This document shows positions 55,930 to 64,000 of a stretch of 64,000 bases of DNA, one piece after another. The DNA comes from an uncultured Glaciecola sp. Lineage in GTDB: Bacteria; Pseudomonadota; Gammaproteobacteria; Enterobacterales; Alteromonadaceae. Within the stretch, counting starts at the first letter, position 1, and each line of letters begins with the position of its first letter. A model generated the notes under the pieces. It did not search any database. It was given only the letters and a program-made list of their open reading frames with translations, and had not been told where the DNA came from. A program made the position numbers and the translations under genes. Where the stretch lies: positions 227,869 through 291,868 of the forward strand of contig CANMCE010000006.1 of the NCBI GenBank assembly GCA_947496235.1, written 5' to 3'.

Positions 55930-58900
55930 ATGGAAAACCCGCAGAAGAAATATAAAGCTTTTATCAGTTATTCGCAAAAGGATAAACGTTGGGCTGCAAA
56001 AATTCATAGTTGGCTTGAGTCATACCGAGTGCCTGCTGGCGCTCTTATTCAAATCCAAAGCAATAGACGATTAGGCAAATTTTTCCGCGATGATGATGAA
56101 ATGTCAGCGTCATCGGATCTTGCATCAGCACTTAAAGAAGCCTTAATAAATTCAGAAAATTTAATAGTCATTTGTTCTCCTAATTCAGCAAAATCTGAGT
56201 GGGTGGATGCTGAAATTAGGCACTTTAGAGAAACCGGTAGAGCAGACAATATTTTCGCAATAATTGTTTCTGGTGAACCCAACTCTACGGACCCCAATAG
56301 CGAGTGTTTTCCACCAAGCTTACGTGCTTATGAAGAAGAAGAGGGCATTATGCCCATTGAGCCACTCGCCATTGATTTACTGAAAGATGGTAAAAGCAGG
56401 GCTTGTACGCGCTTGGCTGCTGGCCTGTTAAAAATTGACTTTGACGATTTATGGCGACGCGAACAGCGCAGAAAAACTAAACAATTAATAGGTTGGGCTT
56501 TATTAGTATTTTCCGTGCTAATGATTTATGCCGTGATTTTGGCTTACCAAACTCGCTTGTTTAATGGTGATAAGGCTCAGTTTTTTGGCCAAATGGCTGA
56601 GTTACAAAATGCTGCTGTAGATAGTGGCAATGATGAAGATAAAGGGCAATACGATAGAGCGCTTAGGTTTGGCGTTGTGGCCACAAGAGAAGGAATACTC
56701 GATCCAGTAACAAATAAGTCTCAAGATGAACTTGTTAAAACCTTGCATAGCATGCCGGATGCGATGCAATTAAATAGTCCTGATAGACTCATTGGGAATG
56801 TTGCGCTAAGCCATGGACGGACCAAACTCGCCATGGTAGAGCTCGACGTACAAGGCGACATACTGATAGTTGATCTTAACGATTTTAAAATAATTGAACG
56901 CATTACTCATGGATTAAGCGCGAAAATTCGGGGCGTCACCTGGCACCCGACGAGAAATTGGTTAGGTCTATTTGATGACGAAGGTGTTACTTACATCTTA
57001 GATTTAGATGCACGTAAAGTTATTTTTAAAACGCCATCAATAGGGCAAACAATTCTAACGACTTCCTTTTCCGACAACGGGCAATATTTGTTAATTCGAG
57101 GTTGGAGCTCATATCAAGTTTGGGAGCTGGCAACGGGTAAATTAGTTGACCGCTTATCAAACCCTAAATTTAGTAGTATGGACGTTGCTTGGGTTCCTTG
57201 GTCGACAAATATTGCAGTGTTGCCCATCTTAAAAGAGTATGGATCAAAACAGTCCCTAAGAATTCGTGATGTGGTTGAAAAAAAGGATCTTCTTACATTG
57301 GGTGGAGATGCTTCTTCAATAAGCACTTTTTCTTTACCACCTTCAGGCAAGGGCTTAATGATTCATGAACGCTTGGGTAACGAATATAGCGAATACGCTT
57401 ATAAAATAGCCTATGTTGATTTGCCCAGTGGCGAAAGGAAATTAGAAACTTCTGTCGATGATATTTATAATTTTTTGGGATTAGAAGCTAACGATAGGGG
57501 CGGTTTGGCCGGCATTGTATCCAAGGACAAAGAGCTACATTTTTATGAATTTACCTCAGGTAATAAGGTTAAACATTGGCAGGTTGATTTTGCTGATGGC
57601 AACGTCCCAGCGCTGTTGAGTCATACCGGAAGTAATGAATCTGTGTTGATTGGGTCTGAAAATGGCGTCATTCGGCTTTACAGTAAAATGTCCAATGATA
57701 AGCCTTTACTTAAAATTCAAGCCCATAACGGACAGGGCCTGAACAAGCTAATTCTCACCAATGCTCAAGACAAGCTTATATCACACGGCAGTGACGGTAA
57801 TGTTATGGTGTGGGACATAAAGGGTTACGATAATCTGGTCCATAAAGCACCACTGAATGGTATGGTGAATGGATTTATTAAAAGCTTACAATTCAATCAT
57901 AATAGGTCAGCTGTACTGGCATTAAATGAAGGTTCCATTGGTGTTATGGGGTTACCGGTAAAAACATCAGTGCCTGAAAGACTCATTCAACCTTTTGAAT
58001 CTAAATCATTGTTTACCTTGCCAACTCATATGCGTTCGCAATTTAAAATTCTTGATGGGTATTTTACCGACGACAAAAACAATGTGCGATTTATCGTAAA
58101 TAACGGTGAAATAATTGAGGTTCCCATCATTGGTGATAAAAAACTTTCTACTATTGAGCATATTCCAGAAGTAATTGATATTGCAAAAGCTAACACGGAC
58201 AAAGTTGTGATGGCGGTAGCGACCAAAGGTGGCGTTTATACTATTGATGGGGAAAATATAGCACTGTTAACGTCTTCAGATCCTGAAACCATACCCTACA
58301 CTAAAGTAGCCGTAAGTCCAGATGGTAAGTTTATAGCTGCGGGCACCGAAGATGGTCAAGTTAGGCTTTGGTCGCTGGCAAATCGCAATTTACTCAATAC
58401 GTTTAAGCTTGATTCAGCTAGCAACGTCAAACTCCTATCGTTTACCCCATCTTCACAATACTTATTTGTAGGTGGGCCAAGAAAGGGGGCAAAGCTATTT
58501 CATCTACCCGATGGTGATCCCGTCAATATTGATGCTGTAAATGAACGTTTTTGGACTATCGACTACATAACCTATTCGCCAAATGGTAAGCTCGCTTTGA
58601 TTCAGGGTTCTAACAATAACACCCTGGTTTTGCATGCCGAATATGGCATATTTGACCTAAATGAAAATCAATTACAGCCAGATGGTTGGCGTTTTGGTTC
58701 GTCGGAAAAAACGGCTTTTCTTAACGATGATCGCGTTATGTATATGATTCCGCAAGGAGAACAAAAGCTAGTTATTTGTTCTATCAGCAGTTTGGTGTGC
58801 TTGGCGCGCAAACACAATTTAAGATATTTTACATCTGGCGCTTTGTTTGATGACGATCAAGATATCATGATCGTAGATAATTTTGGTGGGTTATTATTTT

Positions 58901-59895
58901 GGAGTGTGGGTTGGTTAGTTGATGACAATGTCAGACAAAACCTGTGCTCTGGCATCATAGATCCAAATTTACTGATAGTAACTGATGAAGATGTCAGACA
59001 AGCACCTATGTTGGTGAATCATTTAGGTCAAAATGTGTGTGACATCAATGCTCCTTGGTATGAAAGATTTTTCTCGTCATCCAAACCAAAACCCTTCGTT
59101 TCTATTGCGGCACACACCCCTGATGATTATTTGAATTCAATTGAGAATTTTGCGACTGCAGATAATCCAACAAGTAAAATTTTGCGGCAATATCTTAGTG
59201 AGTTTGAATTTAAGGCTTTAGACAAAATAAATGGGTCTGCTGAGATAAGAGCACAATTACTTCAAGCAACGGGTTACATAGAAGGGATTGGTGTACCAAA
59301 AGATTTTGATAAAGCTGAGGAAATTCTAAAGGCACTGGTTAAGCAAGAGAATTCAATAGCGCAGTTTAATTTGGCTATGGCATTAACTCTCAAACAGGAT
59401 AAACGATCAGCAATTAATCCTGAAGAGCAGGAAATTCAAAAGTTAATAGCGGCATCTGCTCAACAAGGTTTTTGGGCGGCAAACCAATTTTTAGGGGTTA
59501 ACGCCTATCAAAATGAAAATTTTGACCAAGCCAGGAAGTATTTTAAACAGGCCGTCGAAAATGGTGATAAAAACTCCATGCATTGGCAAGCCTTGGTAGC
59601 AGAAGCTATAAATGACAAGCCTGAATTACCATCAATTAATGCTTGTGAGTTACATAGGCAAGCTGCTATAGCAGGTGCAGGGAAAAGTTTAATGCCTTTT
59701 TTGAAATGTATTGAATCAGGTGTATTAACGACAAAATTAACTCATCAGCAACTTATGGCAATGCTCAAATTTTACGGCTTTCAAGATAATGAACCAAAAG
59801 TTCGTCAACAGGCACAAAGTCTATTTTATAGGTATATAGATCCCTTGGTGATGACGCCAAAATTATTAAATGATGTTGTTGTATCTAAAGATTAG
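55930..59895 (+). CDS. TIR domain protein with membrane helix, WD40 propeller and Sel1 repeats
   Basis: 1321 residues. Residues 6-130 are a TIR domain: YKAFISYSQKDKRWA, an LGKFFRDDDEMSASSDL loop and SEWVDAEI, which fits the S-x-W-x-x-x-E helix where Glu95 would be the NADase residue. One membrane helix follows (about 186-207, GWALLVFSVLMIYAVILAY). Residues about 280-1010 are WD40-like blades (HPTRNWLGLFDDEGV, HGSDGNVMVWDI, SPDGKFIAAGTEDGQVRLW). The C-terminal part (about 1110-1240) is Sel1/TPR-like (GYIEGIGVPKDFDKAEEIL). So a cytoplasmic TIR is tethered to a membrane and a presumably periplasmic sensor. Defence or stress signalling is an inference. Confidence 0.88.
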   Translation: MENPQKKYKAFISYSQKDKRWAAKIHSWLESYRVPAGALIQIQSNRRLGKFFRDDDEMSASSDLASALKEALINSENLIVICSPNSAKSEWVDAEIRHFRETGRADNIFAIIVSGEPNSTDPNSECFPPSLRAYEEEEGIMPIEPLAIDLLKDGKSRACTRLAAGLLKIDFDDLWRREQRRKTKQLIGWALLVFSVLMIYAVILAYQTRLFNGDKAQFFGQMAELQNAAVDSGNDEDKGQYDRALRFGVVATREGILDPVTNKSQDELVKTLHSMPDAMQLNSPDRLIGNVALSHGRTKLAMVELDVQGDILIVDLNDFKIIERITHGLSAKIRGVTWHPTRNWLGLFDDEGVTYILDLDARKVIFKTPSIGQTILTTSFSDNGQYLLIRGWSSYQVWELATGKLVDRLSNPKFSSMDVAWVPWSTNIAVLPILKEYGSKQSLRIRDVVEKKDLLTLGGDASSISTFSLPPSGKGLMIHERLGNEYSEYAYKIAYVDLPSGERKLETSVDDIYNFLGLEANDRGGLAGIVSKDKELHFYEFTSGNKVKHWQVDFADGNVPALLSHTGSNESVLIGSENGVIRLYSKMSNDKPLLKIQAHNGQGLNKLILTNAQDKLISHGSDGNVMVWDIKGYDNLVHKAPLNGMVNGFIKSLQFNHNRSAVLALNEGSIGVMGLPVKTSVPERLIQPFESKSLFTLPTHMRSQFKILDGYFTDDKNNVRFIVNNGEIIEVPIIGDKKLSTIEHIPEVIDIAKANTDKVVMAVATKGGVYTIDGENIALLTSSDPETIPYTKVAVSPDGKFIAAGTEDGQVRLWSLANRNLLNTFKLDSASNVKLLSFTPSSQYLFVGGPRKGAKLFHLPDGDPVNIDAVNERFWTIDYITYSPNGKLALIQGSNNNTLVLHAEYGIFDLNENQLQPDGWRFGSSEKTAFLNDDRVMYMIPQGEQKLVICSISSLVCLARKHNLRYFTSGALFDDDQDIMIVDNFGGLLFWSVGWLVDDNVRQNLCSGIIDPNLLIVTDEDVRQAPMLVNHLGQNVCDINAPWYERFFSSSKPKPFVSIAAHTPDDYLNSIENFATADNPTSKILRQYLSEFEFKALDKINGSAEIRAQLLQATGYIEGIGVPKDFDKAEEILKALVKQENSIAQFNLAMALTLKQDKRSAINPEEQEIQKLIAASAQQGFWAANQFLGVNAYQNENFDQARKYFKQAVENGDKNSMHWQALVAEAINDKPELPSINACELHRQAAIAGAGKSLMPFLKCIESGVLTTKLTHQQLMAMLKFYGFQDNEPKVRQQAQSLFYRYIDPLVMTPKLLNDVVVSKD

Positions 59896-60030
59896 TTAAG
59901 CGGTTTTAACCACTTCATTTAGGAAATCTACTAAACGTTCTTAGGTGTTTGAAGTGGCAAGTTTCACTGTACTCATTTAATAAAGAAATAGAGAATTACT
60001 TAAATAGTTTCAACGTTAGGAAAATAACGA
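59896..60030 (+). other. Gap with hairpin between TIR gene and ATPase gene
   Basis: CCACTTCA (59910-59917) and TGAAGTGG (59950-59957) form an 8-pair stem with a 32-base loop and no T-tract. Whether it separates or joins the transcripts of the flanking genes is unclear. TTAGGA (60016-60021) is the ATPase ribosome-binding site. Confidence 0.35.
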
Positions 60031-60789
60031 ATGGATGCATTACCGTATTTACAAAAAGTAAAACTCAAACGAGAAAAAATCTTCTCTTTTGACGCTTATC
60101 TATTCTCTATACCTGCGGTACGAGAGCTTTATGAAATAGATTTTTCCAAAGAGGTCACGATTCTTGTTGGTGAAAATGGCTCGGGTAAATCAACTCTTTT
60201 AGAAGCAATTGCTGTAGCAATGGGATTTAACGCAGAGGGTGGGTCCAAAAACTTTAATTTCCAAACACGAAAAACGCATTCTGATTTATTTGAATACCTA
60301 TTGCTTTCAAAATCGTTTAAAAGGTATAAAGACGGCTTTTTCCTACGAGCCGAAAGTTTTTACAATGTCGCAACTAATATAGATGAGATGGATGAAGGGT
60401 TTTCTAAAACACCTATGCTGAAAGACTCTTATGGAGGAAAGTCTTTGCATCATCAATCTCACGGCGAGTCCTTTCTTGCACTTATGGTTAATAGGTTTGG
60501 CGGGAATGGGCTATACATTTTAGATGAACCGGAAGCTGCGTTGTCTCCATCACGGCAATTAGCTGTGTTAAGTAGGATGTATCAATTAATTGAACTGCAA
60601 TCTCAATTCATAATTGCTACACATTCTCCCATTCTAATGGCTTACCCAAATGCAAAAATATACCAAGTAAGCTCGAATGGTATTGAACCAGTCAAGTATG
60701 AAGAAACCGAACATTATGAAATAACTAGAGCTTTTTCAAATAACCCTCAACCCATGCTTAAAGAATTATTTAGAGAAGACAGTGTTTAA
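60031..60789 (+). CDS. AAA family ATPase (ABC-like, COG3910-type)
   Basis: 252 residues, a single ABC-like ATP-binding domain without transmembrane part. Walker A GENGSGKST (47-55), a signature-like SHGES (143-147), Walker B LYILDEPE (161-168) and H-loop ATHSP (His198). This fits the predicted ATPases of the AAA_21/SMC-like class, stand-alone ATPases found in phage-defence and other accessory loci. It lies 135 bases after the TIR gene and 15 bases before the DUF5329 gene. Confidence 0.9.
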   Translation: MDALPYLQKVKLKREKIFSFDAYLFSIPAVRELYEIDFSKEVTILVGENGSGKSTLLEAIAVAMGFNAEGGSKNFNFQTRKTHSDLFEYLLLSKSFKRYKDGFFLRAESFYNVATNIDEMDEGFSKTPMLKDSYGGKSLHHQSHGESFLALMVNRFGGNGLYILDEPEAALSPSRQLAVLSRMYQLIELQSQFIIATHSPILMAYPNAKIYQVSSNGIEPVKYEETEHYEITRAFSNNPQPMLKELFREDSV

Positions 60790-60804
60790 AAATAGGAAAA
60801 TTCT

Positions 60805-61161
60805 GTGAAAAAGTACTTATTTTCGTTATTGATTTCTCTTTTTAGCATATCAGCGATAGCGAACACAGACAGTTTAGACGAAATAAATCACCTATTATCT
60901 TTTGTAGAAAATACTAATTGTAAGTATGAACGAAATGGCAAAATCCATACGGGTGCAGAGGCGGTTGAACATATTAAGAAAAAATATGATTACTACAAAG
61001 ATGATATTGTTACTGCGGAAGATTTTGTGAAATATGCCGCAACTAAAAGCAAGATGTCAGGAAAATTTTATTGGGTGCAATGTGATTCAAACTCTCGAAT
61101 TAAAAGCAAAGATTGGCTGTTAAGAGAATTACATCACTTTAGTCAAATAGACACAGATTAG
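60805..61161 (+). CDS. DUF5329 family secreted protein
   Basis: 118 residues from a GTG with AGGA 7 bases upstream. A signal peptide (to AIA-N, about residue 19) is followed by INHLLSFVENTNCKYERNGKIHTGAEAVEHIKKKYDYYK-type sequence, TAEDFVKYAATKSKMSGKFYWVQC, and two cysteines that could form a disulfide, all as in DUF5329. The function is unknown; the protein is probably periplasmic. It lies 15 bases after the ATPase gene, probably in one transcript. Confidence 0.85.
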   Translation: MKKYLFSLLISLFSISAIANTDSLDEINHLLSFVENTNCKYERNGKIHTGAEAVEHIKKKYDYYKDDIVTAEDFVKYAATKSKMSGKFYWVQCDSNSRIKSKDWLLRELHHFSQIDTD

Positions 61162-61187
61162 GCCAGACTTTATTTATCAATCTGGCC
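61161..61187. terminator. Hairpin between DUF5329 gene and rnhA
   Basis: GGCCAGA (61161-61167) pairs with TCTGGCC (61181-61187) across 13 bases at the convergent gene ends; it starts in the DUF5329 stop codon. The T-tract is weak. Confidence 0.5.
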
Positions 61188-61199
61188 AAGAAATTCCCG

Positions 61200-61664
61200 T
61201 TAAGTTGGCTGGTAACCTTTGTCTTCTAGCAGATTACTTGCGCTTGCAGCGTCTCTTGCCAAGGTATCCACTTTTTCGTTGCCTGGGTTGCCTGAATGCC
61301 CCTTAACCCATCGCCAATCTATCTGGTGTTTATTGGCTACTAGATCCAATTTTTTCCACAGGTCTTCATTTTTGACTTTTTTCTTATCGGCTGTGCGCCA
61401 GTCGCGTTTTTTCCAGTTGTGAATCCATTTTTGAATGCCGTTTTTAACGTATTGGCTGTCGGTATACAAAGTAACATGGCAGGGCGATTTTAATGCGTTT
61501 AAACCTTCAATGACTGCTAGCAACTCCATGCGATTATTGGTGGTTAATTTAAACCCTTTGGCAATTGACTTTTCAGTACCTTTATATTCGAGTAATGCGC
61601 CAAAGCCGCCAGGACCTGGATTCCCCAAACATGATCCATCGGTATACATAACAACTTTTTTCAT
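61200..61664 (-). CDS. rnhA: Ribonuclease HI
   Basis: 154 residues, the E. coli length. All active-site residues are visible: Asp in [16 protein letters not shown], Glu in [13 protein letters not shown], Asp in YTDSQYV, His in [13 protein letters not shown] and the last Asp following it. It degrades RNA in RNA-DNA hybrids. It is divergent from dnaQ with 84 bases between, the common gammaproteobacterial rnhA-dnaQ pair. This marks the return to core genome. Confidence 0.97.
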   Translation of the reverse strand: MKKVVMYTDGSCLGNPGPGGFGALLEYKGTEKSIAKGFKLTTNNRMELLAVIEGLNALKSPCHVTLYTDSQYVKNGIQKWIHNWKKRDWRTADKKKVKNEDLWKKLDLVANKHQIDWRWVKGHSGNPGNEKVDTLARDAASASNLLEDKGYQPT

Positions 61665-61748
61665 TTATTTAATTTCTTTCTCAACAAGCGGTTTTTTTAA
61701 ATTCTCATAAGAGTATACTTTGATAAAAACTCACAACAATAAAAAACT

Positions 61749-62459
61749 ATGAGACAAATAGTACTAGATACCGAAACAACCGGCATAGACCCCGCTGATG
61801 GCCACAGGATCATTGAAATTGGTTGCGTTGAACTGATTGACCGAAAATTAACCGGTAACACCTATCACCAATACATAAATCCCGATAGGGAAGTTGAAGA
61901 GGAGGCGATTCAGGTTCACGGTATAACCAATGAATTTTTAGAAGATAAGCCTAAATTTAACGCCATAGCAGACGAATTTATCGCTTTTATTGAAGGCGCT
62001 GAACTAGTCATTCATAACGCCGCGTTTGACGTAGGCTTTATGGATCATGAGTTTAGACTCTGTGGCAGAAATCTCCCCCTTACCAATGACATTTGTTCGG
62101 TATTGGATACGTTAGAATTAGCTCGCCAAATTCGCCCGGGTAAAAAGAATAGCCTAGATGCACTTTGTAAAGCCTATCATGTTGATAATAGTCATAGGAC
62201 GTATCACGGCGCATTGATGGATAGTGAGATTCTCGCCGAAGTTTACTTGTTTATGACAGGGGGCCAACGCAAATTAGGATTATCTGACGATGAATCATCC
62301 GATGGGCATCAACAAGAAGCCAAAATAACCAAACTTTCTTACCGTCCAAACTTAAAGGTTTTGCCTGCTTCTGCCGATGAACTAGCTATACATGAAGCAT
62401 ATTTAGATAGCATTGAAAAAAGTTCTAGCAAGGTTATTTGGCGTAGCGATAACCCATAA
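61749..62459 (+). CDS. dnaQ: DNA polymerase III subunit epsilon
   Basis: 236 residues. The DEDDh proofreading exonuclease: VLDTETTGIDP (Asp/Glu), NAAFDVGFMDHEF (Asp), and HRTYHGALMDSEI (His/Asp). The C-terminal about 50 residues are the linker to the polymerase alpha subunit. It removes mismatched nucleotides at the replication fork. It is divergent from rnhA, and the next gene starts inside its last codons. Confidence 0.97.
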   Translation: MRQIVLDTETTGIDPADGHRIIEIGCVELIDRKLTGNTYHQYINPDREVEEEAIQVHGITNEFLEDKPKFNAIADEFIAFIEGAELVIHNAAFDVGFMDHEFRLCGRNLPLTNDICSVLDTLELARQIRPGKKNSLDALCKAYHVDNSHRTYHGALMDSEILAEVYLFMTGGQRKLGLSDDESSDGHQQEAKITKLSYRPNLKVLPASADELAIHEAYLDSIEKSSSKVIWRSDNP

Positions 62460-63801
62460 ATACATTTCCTATTTGTGCGCTTGTGTTTGGTTGTTTGCCA
62501 GCACAGGCGTGGCGCCGTTATGGGCAAATCAAGACGATTTATCCGCAGAAGAGGTGTTACGAAAAGTAACGCCTATCGATAGTCAATATCACAATAGTAT
62601 CCCACTTTTAAATAACAGGTTTAGAATCGACAGCGATGTTGCCGAAGTTACCTTAGTGTTTTTCCGTGATTATGGCTCAGCCCCTGTGGTATTAGTGCGC
62701 CCTGATGGTTCAAAGTTATATTTAGATAACGATAGTGTCGATGACAGTTACACCTGGTATGAAACAGATACATACGACATGATCGCGTTGAAAAATCCGA
62801 TGCCAGGTCCATGGCAAGCCGTAGGGCGCATTCTGCCTGAAAGTCGGGTCATGGTTATTGCTGATATTCAGTTAGAAACGGATCCAATTCCTAAGCTTAT
62901 TTTCTCCGGAGAAACGCTTAAAATGACCGCCAGATTAAGTAATGGCGGACAAAGCATTGATTTAAGCGAATTCAAAGATGTGGTTATCTTATCGGTGGAT
63001 TTCGCTAGCACTAACAATCCAAATTATGAAAACTTTGGCCTAGGAAGTCGCAATGTTGCGCGCTTTGAAGATAATGGCATGGGGTATGATGAAAAAAACA
63101 GTGACGGTGTTTTTACTGGACAATTTAATCTACAAATAGCGCCAGGTGAATGGCAGCCTATTATTTCAGTGCGAACACCTTTGTATTCAAGAGAAAAGGT
63201 CTTAAATAAAATCGTTTTACAAAAGAGTCCTTTGTTTGTTTCTCATGTTGCCAATGAAACTGAAACAGGATTTCATCAACTGACCGTAGATGGCGATCCT
63301 GAAGCCATCAGCATGGCGACTTTGCTTATTGACGGTAATGTCAAACATCCAACGGGTGAAATCTCACGATTTTCAGTCACTGAAATGACCGATGGAAAGA
63401 AAGTTATTGATATTGAAAACACAGATTATGGTACCTATAGAATTAACATGACGGTATTTGCGCAAAGTATGACAGGCAGAGACTTAGTGCTAACGTTGCC
63501 TGAATATAGTTTTGAAACTATAGCGCCACCGCCACCTCCCGAACCTGTCGAAGCAGAAGGCTCTGAAACAGAAGGCGAATTAGCTGTTGTGGAAAAAGAA
63601 ATCGAAGAAGAACCAAATTTTCTTGTGATTGGATTAATAATTAATTTTTCACTGATGCTAGTGGGGGGGGTAATCATATTTTTTATTGTTGATAAGCGTC
63701 GTAACCCAGACAATCCAATTCTGCAACGAATGAAAAATAAACTCGGAAAAATCAGCTTTAAATTTGGAAAAAAAGAGCAAACAACCGCTGAAAATGCCTA
63801 A
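62413..63801 (+). CDS. TIGR03503 family membrane protein
   Basis: 462 residues. An N-terminal signal (MKKVLARLFG...LCACVWLFASTGVAPLWA) is followed by a large extracytoplasmic beta-rich domain: NNRFRIDSDVAEVTLVFFRDYGSAPVVLVRPDGSK at the start, as in TIGR03503. A C-terminal membrane helix (about 402-425) precedes a short basic tail. The function is unknown; genes like it occur next to dnaQ in related marine bacteria. The TTG start overlaps dnaQ by 47 bases and lacks a clear ribosome-binding site, so a later start is possible. Confidence 0.85.
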   Translation: MKKVLARLFGVAITHKYISYLCACVWLFASTGVAPLWANQDDLSAEEVLRKVTPIDSQYHNSIPLLNNRFRIDSDVAEVTLVFFRDYGSAPVVLVRPDGSKLYLDNDSVDDSYTWYETDTYDMIALKNPMPGPWQAVGRILPESRVMVIADIQLETDPIPKLIFSGETLKMTARLSNGGQSIDLSEFKDVVILSVDFASTNNPNYENFGLGSRNVARFEDNGMGYDEKNSDGVFTGQFNLQIAPGEWQPIISVRTPLYSREKVLNKIVLQKSPLFVSHVANETETGFHQLTVDGDPEAISMATLLIDGNVKHPTGEISRFSVTEMTDGKKVIDIENTDYGTYRINMTVFAQSMTGRDLVLTLPEYSFETIAPPPPPEPVEAEGSETEGELAVVEKEIEEEPNFLVIGLIINFSLMLVGGVIIFFIVDKRRNPDNPILQRMKNKLGKISFKFGKKEQTTAENA

Positions 63802-63847
63802 GTTTGGACAATAATTCGCCAAGTTCACCAAACTGTAAAAAAACAAG

Positions 63848-63884
63848 TTGACTAGAGCAGATCAGAACCGTATTATCTGCGCCG
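63848..63884 (+). promoter_or_regulatory. Promoter of tRNA-Asp
   Basis: TTGACT (63848-63853), a 17-base spacer and TATTAT (63871-63876) form a strong sigma-70 promoter. The following CTGCGCCGC is a GC-rich discriminator, characteristic of stable-RNA promoters under stringent control. Confidence 0.8.
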
Positions 63885-63908
63885 CACTTCGGATTGAACA
63901 CCGAAGTG
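63885..63908 (+). other. Hairpin in the tRNA-Asp 5' leader
   Basis: CACTTCGG (63885-63892) pairs perfectly with CCGAAGTG (63901-63908) around ATTGAACA, between the promoter and the mature 5' end of the tRNA. It may affect 5' processing of the precursor. Confidence 0.5.
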
Positions 63909-63923
63909 ACGATTTTGACATGC

Positions 63924-64000
63924 GGAGTGGTAGTTCAGTTGGTTAGAATACCGGCCTGTCACGCCGGGGGTCGCGGGTTCGAGTCCCGTCCACTCCGCCA
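63924..64000 (+). tRNA. tRNA-Asp (GTC)
   Basis: 77 bases closely resembling enterobacterial tRNA-Asp. The acceptor stem GGAGTGG pairs with CCACTCC, the anticodon loop CTGTCAC contains GTC, the T-arm is GCGGGTTCGAGTCCCGT, and the discriminator G plus CCA are encoded at the window's last bases. A full promoter precedes it; further tRNA or rRNA genes may follow outside the window. Confidence 0.98.

Noticed and set aside
47405..61161. Transposase, phage integrase or integron integrase in the accessory region
   Set aside because: No reading frame on either strand resembles these enzymes, so no insertion sequence or complete integron is reported.
63801..63834. Terminator after the TIGR03503 gene (AGTTTGG/CCAAACT)
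   Set aside because: The 7-pair stem has a 20-base loop and no T-tract; too weak to list.

Overview
The window looks like a chromosomal segment of an AT-rich marine gammaproteobacterium of the Alteromonadales, probably a Glaciecola/Paraglaciecola/Alteromonas relative. That placement is an inference from the infC-rpmI-rplT-pheS-pheT-ihfA order, the CsiV gene beside mfd, the LiuR-type leucine-degradation cluster and the overall protein character; no database was consulted.

Layout. 1-6110: translation block (end of infC, rpmI, rplT, a convergent AhpD-like gene, a small Cys-rich secreted protein, pheS, pheT, ihfA). 6102-14846: a lipoprotein, then a leftward operon PilZ-like / mfd / csiV / cobalamin adenosyltransferase / penicillin acylase. 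14948-23967: LolC/E-type permease, phosphoribosyltransferase, ECF-type permease with xthA, a SufS-SufE fusion, glycosyltransferase, ketopantoate reductase, HDOD protein, thioesterase. 24205-30066: MFS transporter, AraC regulator with alpha/beta hydrolase, glgC, second MFS transporter. 30090-38354: complete liuR-A-B-C-D-E operon for leucine/isovalerate catabolism, divergent from a thiolase, with two LiuR-like palindromes in the shared intergenic region. 38380-47404: FapA-family protein, sbcB, a small unknown gene, a secreted isoaspartyl peptidase, hrpA and a canonical PilZ protein.

47405-61161 is the accessory region. Its left part (about 47780-50622, possibly to about 52010) looks like an array of gene cassettes without an integrase: short unrelated genes separated by imperfect palindromes with attC-like ends. 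It holds a reversed ccdAB toxin-antitoxin cassette and three short proteins I cannot name. Further right are a frameshifted signal peptidase gene, an orphan HicB-like gene, gene remnants, small stand-alone enzymes (monooxygenase, HAD, VOC, esterase), and a 1321-residue TIR / membrane / WD40 / Sel1 protein followed by an AAA ATPase and a DUF5329 protein. The last three are the best candidate for an undescribed signalling or defence module.

61200-64000 returns to core genes: rnhA, dnaQ, a TIGR03503-type membrane protein, and a complete tRNA-Asp(GTC) with a recognisable stable-RNA promoter. I saw no rRNA, CRISPR array, transposase, phage gene or integron integrase.
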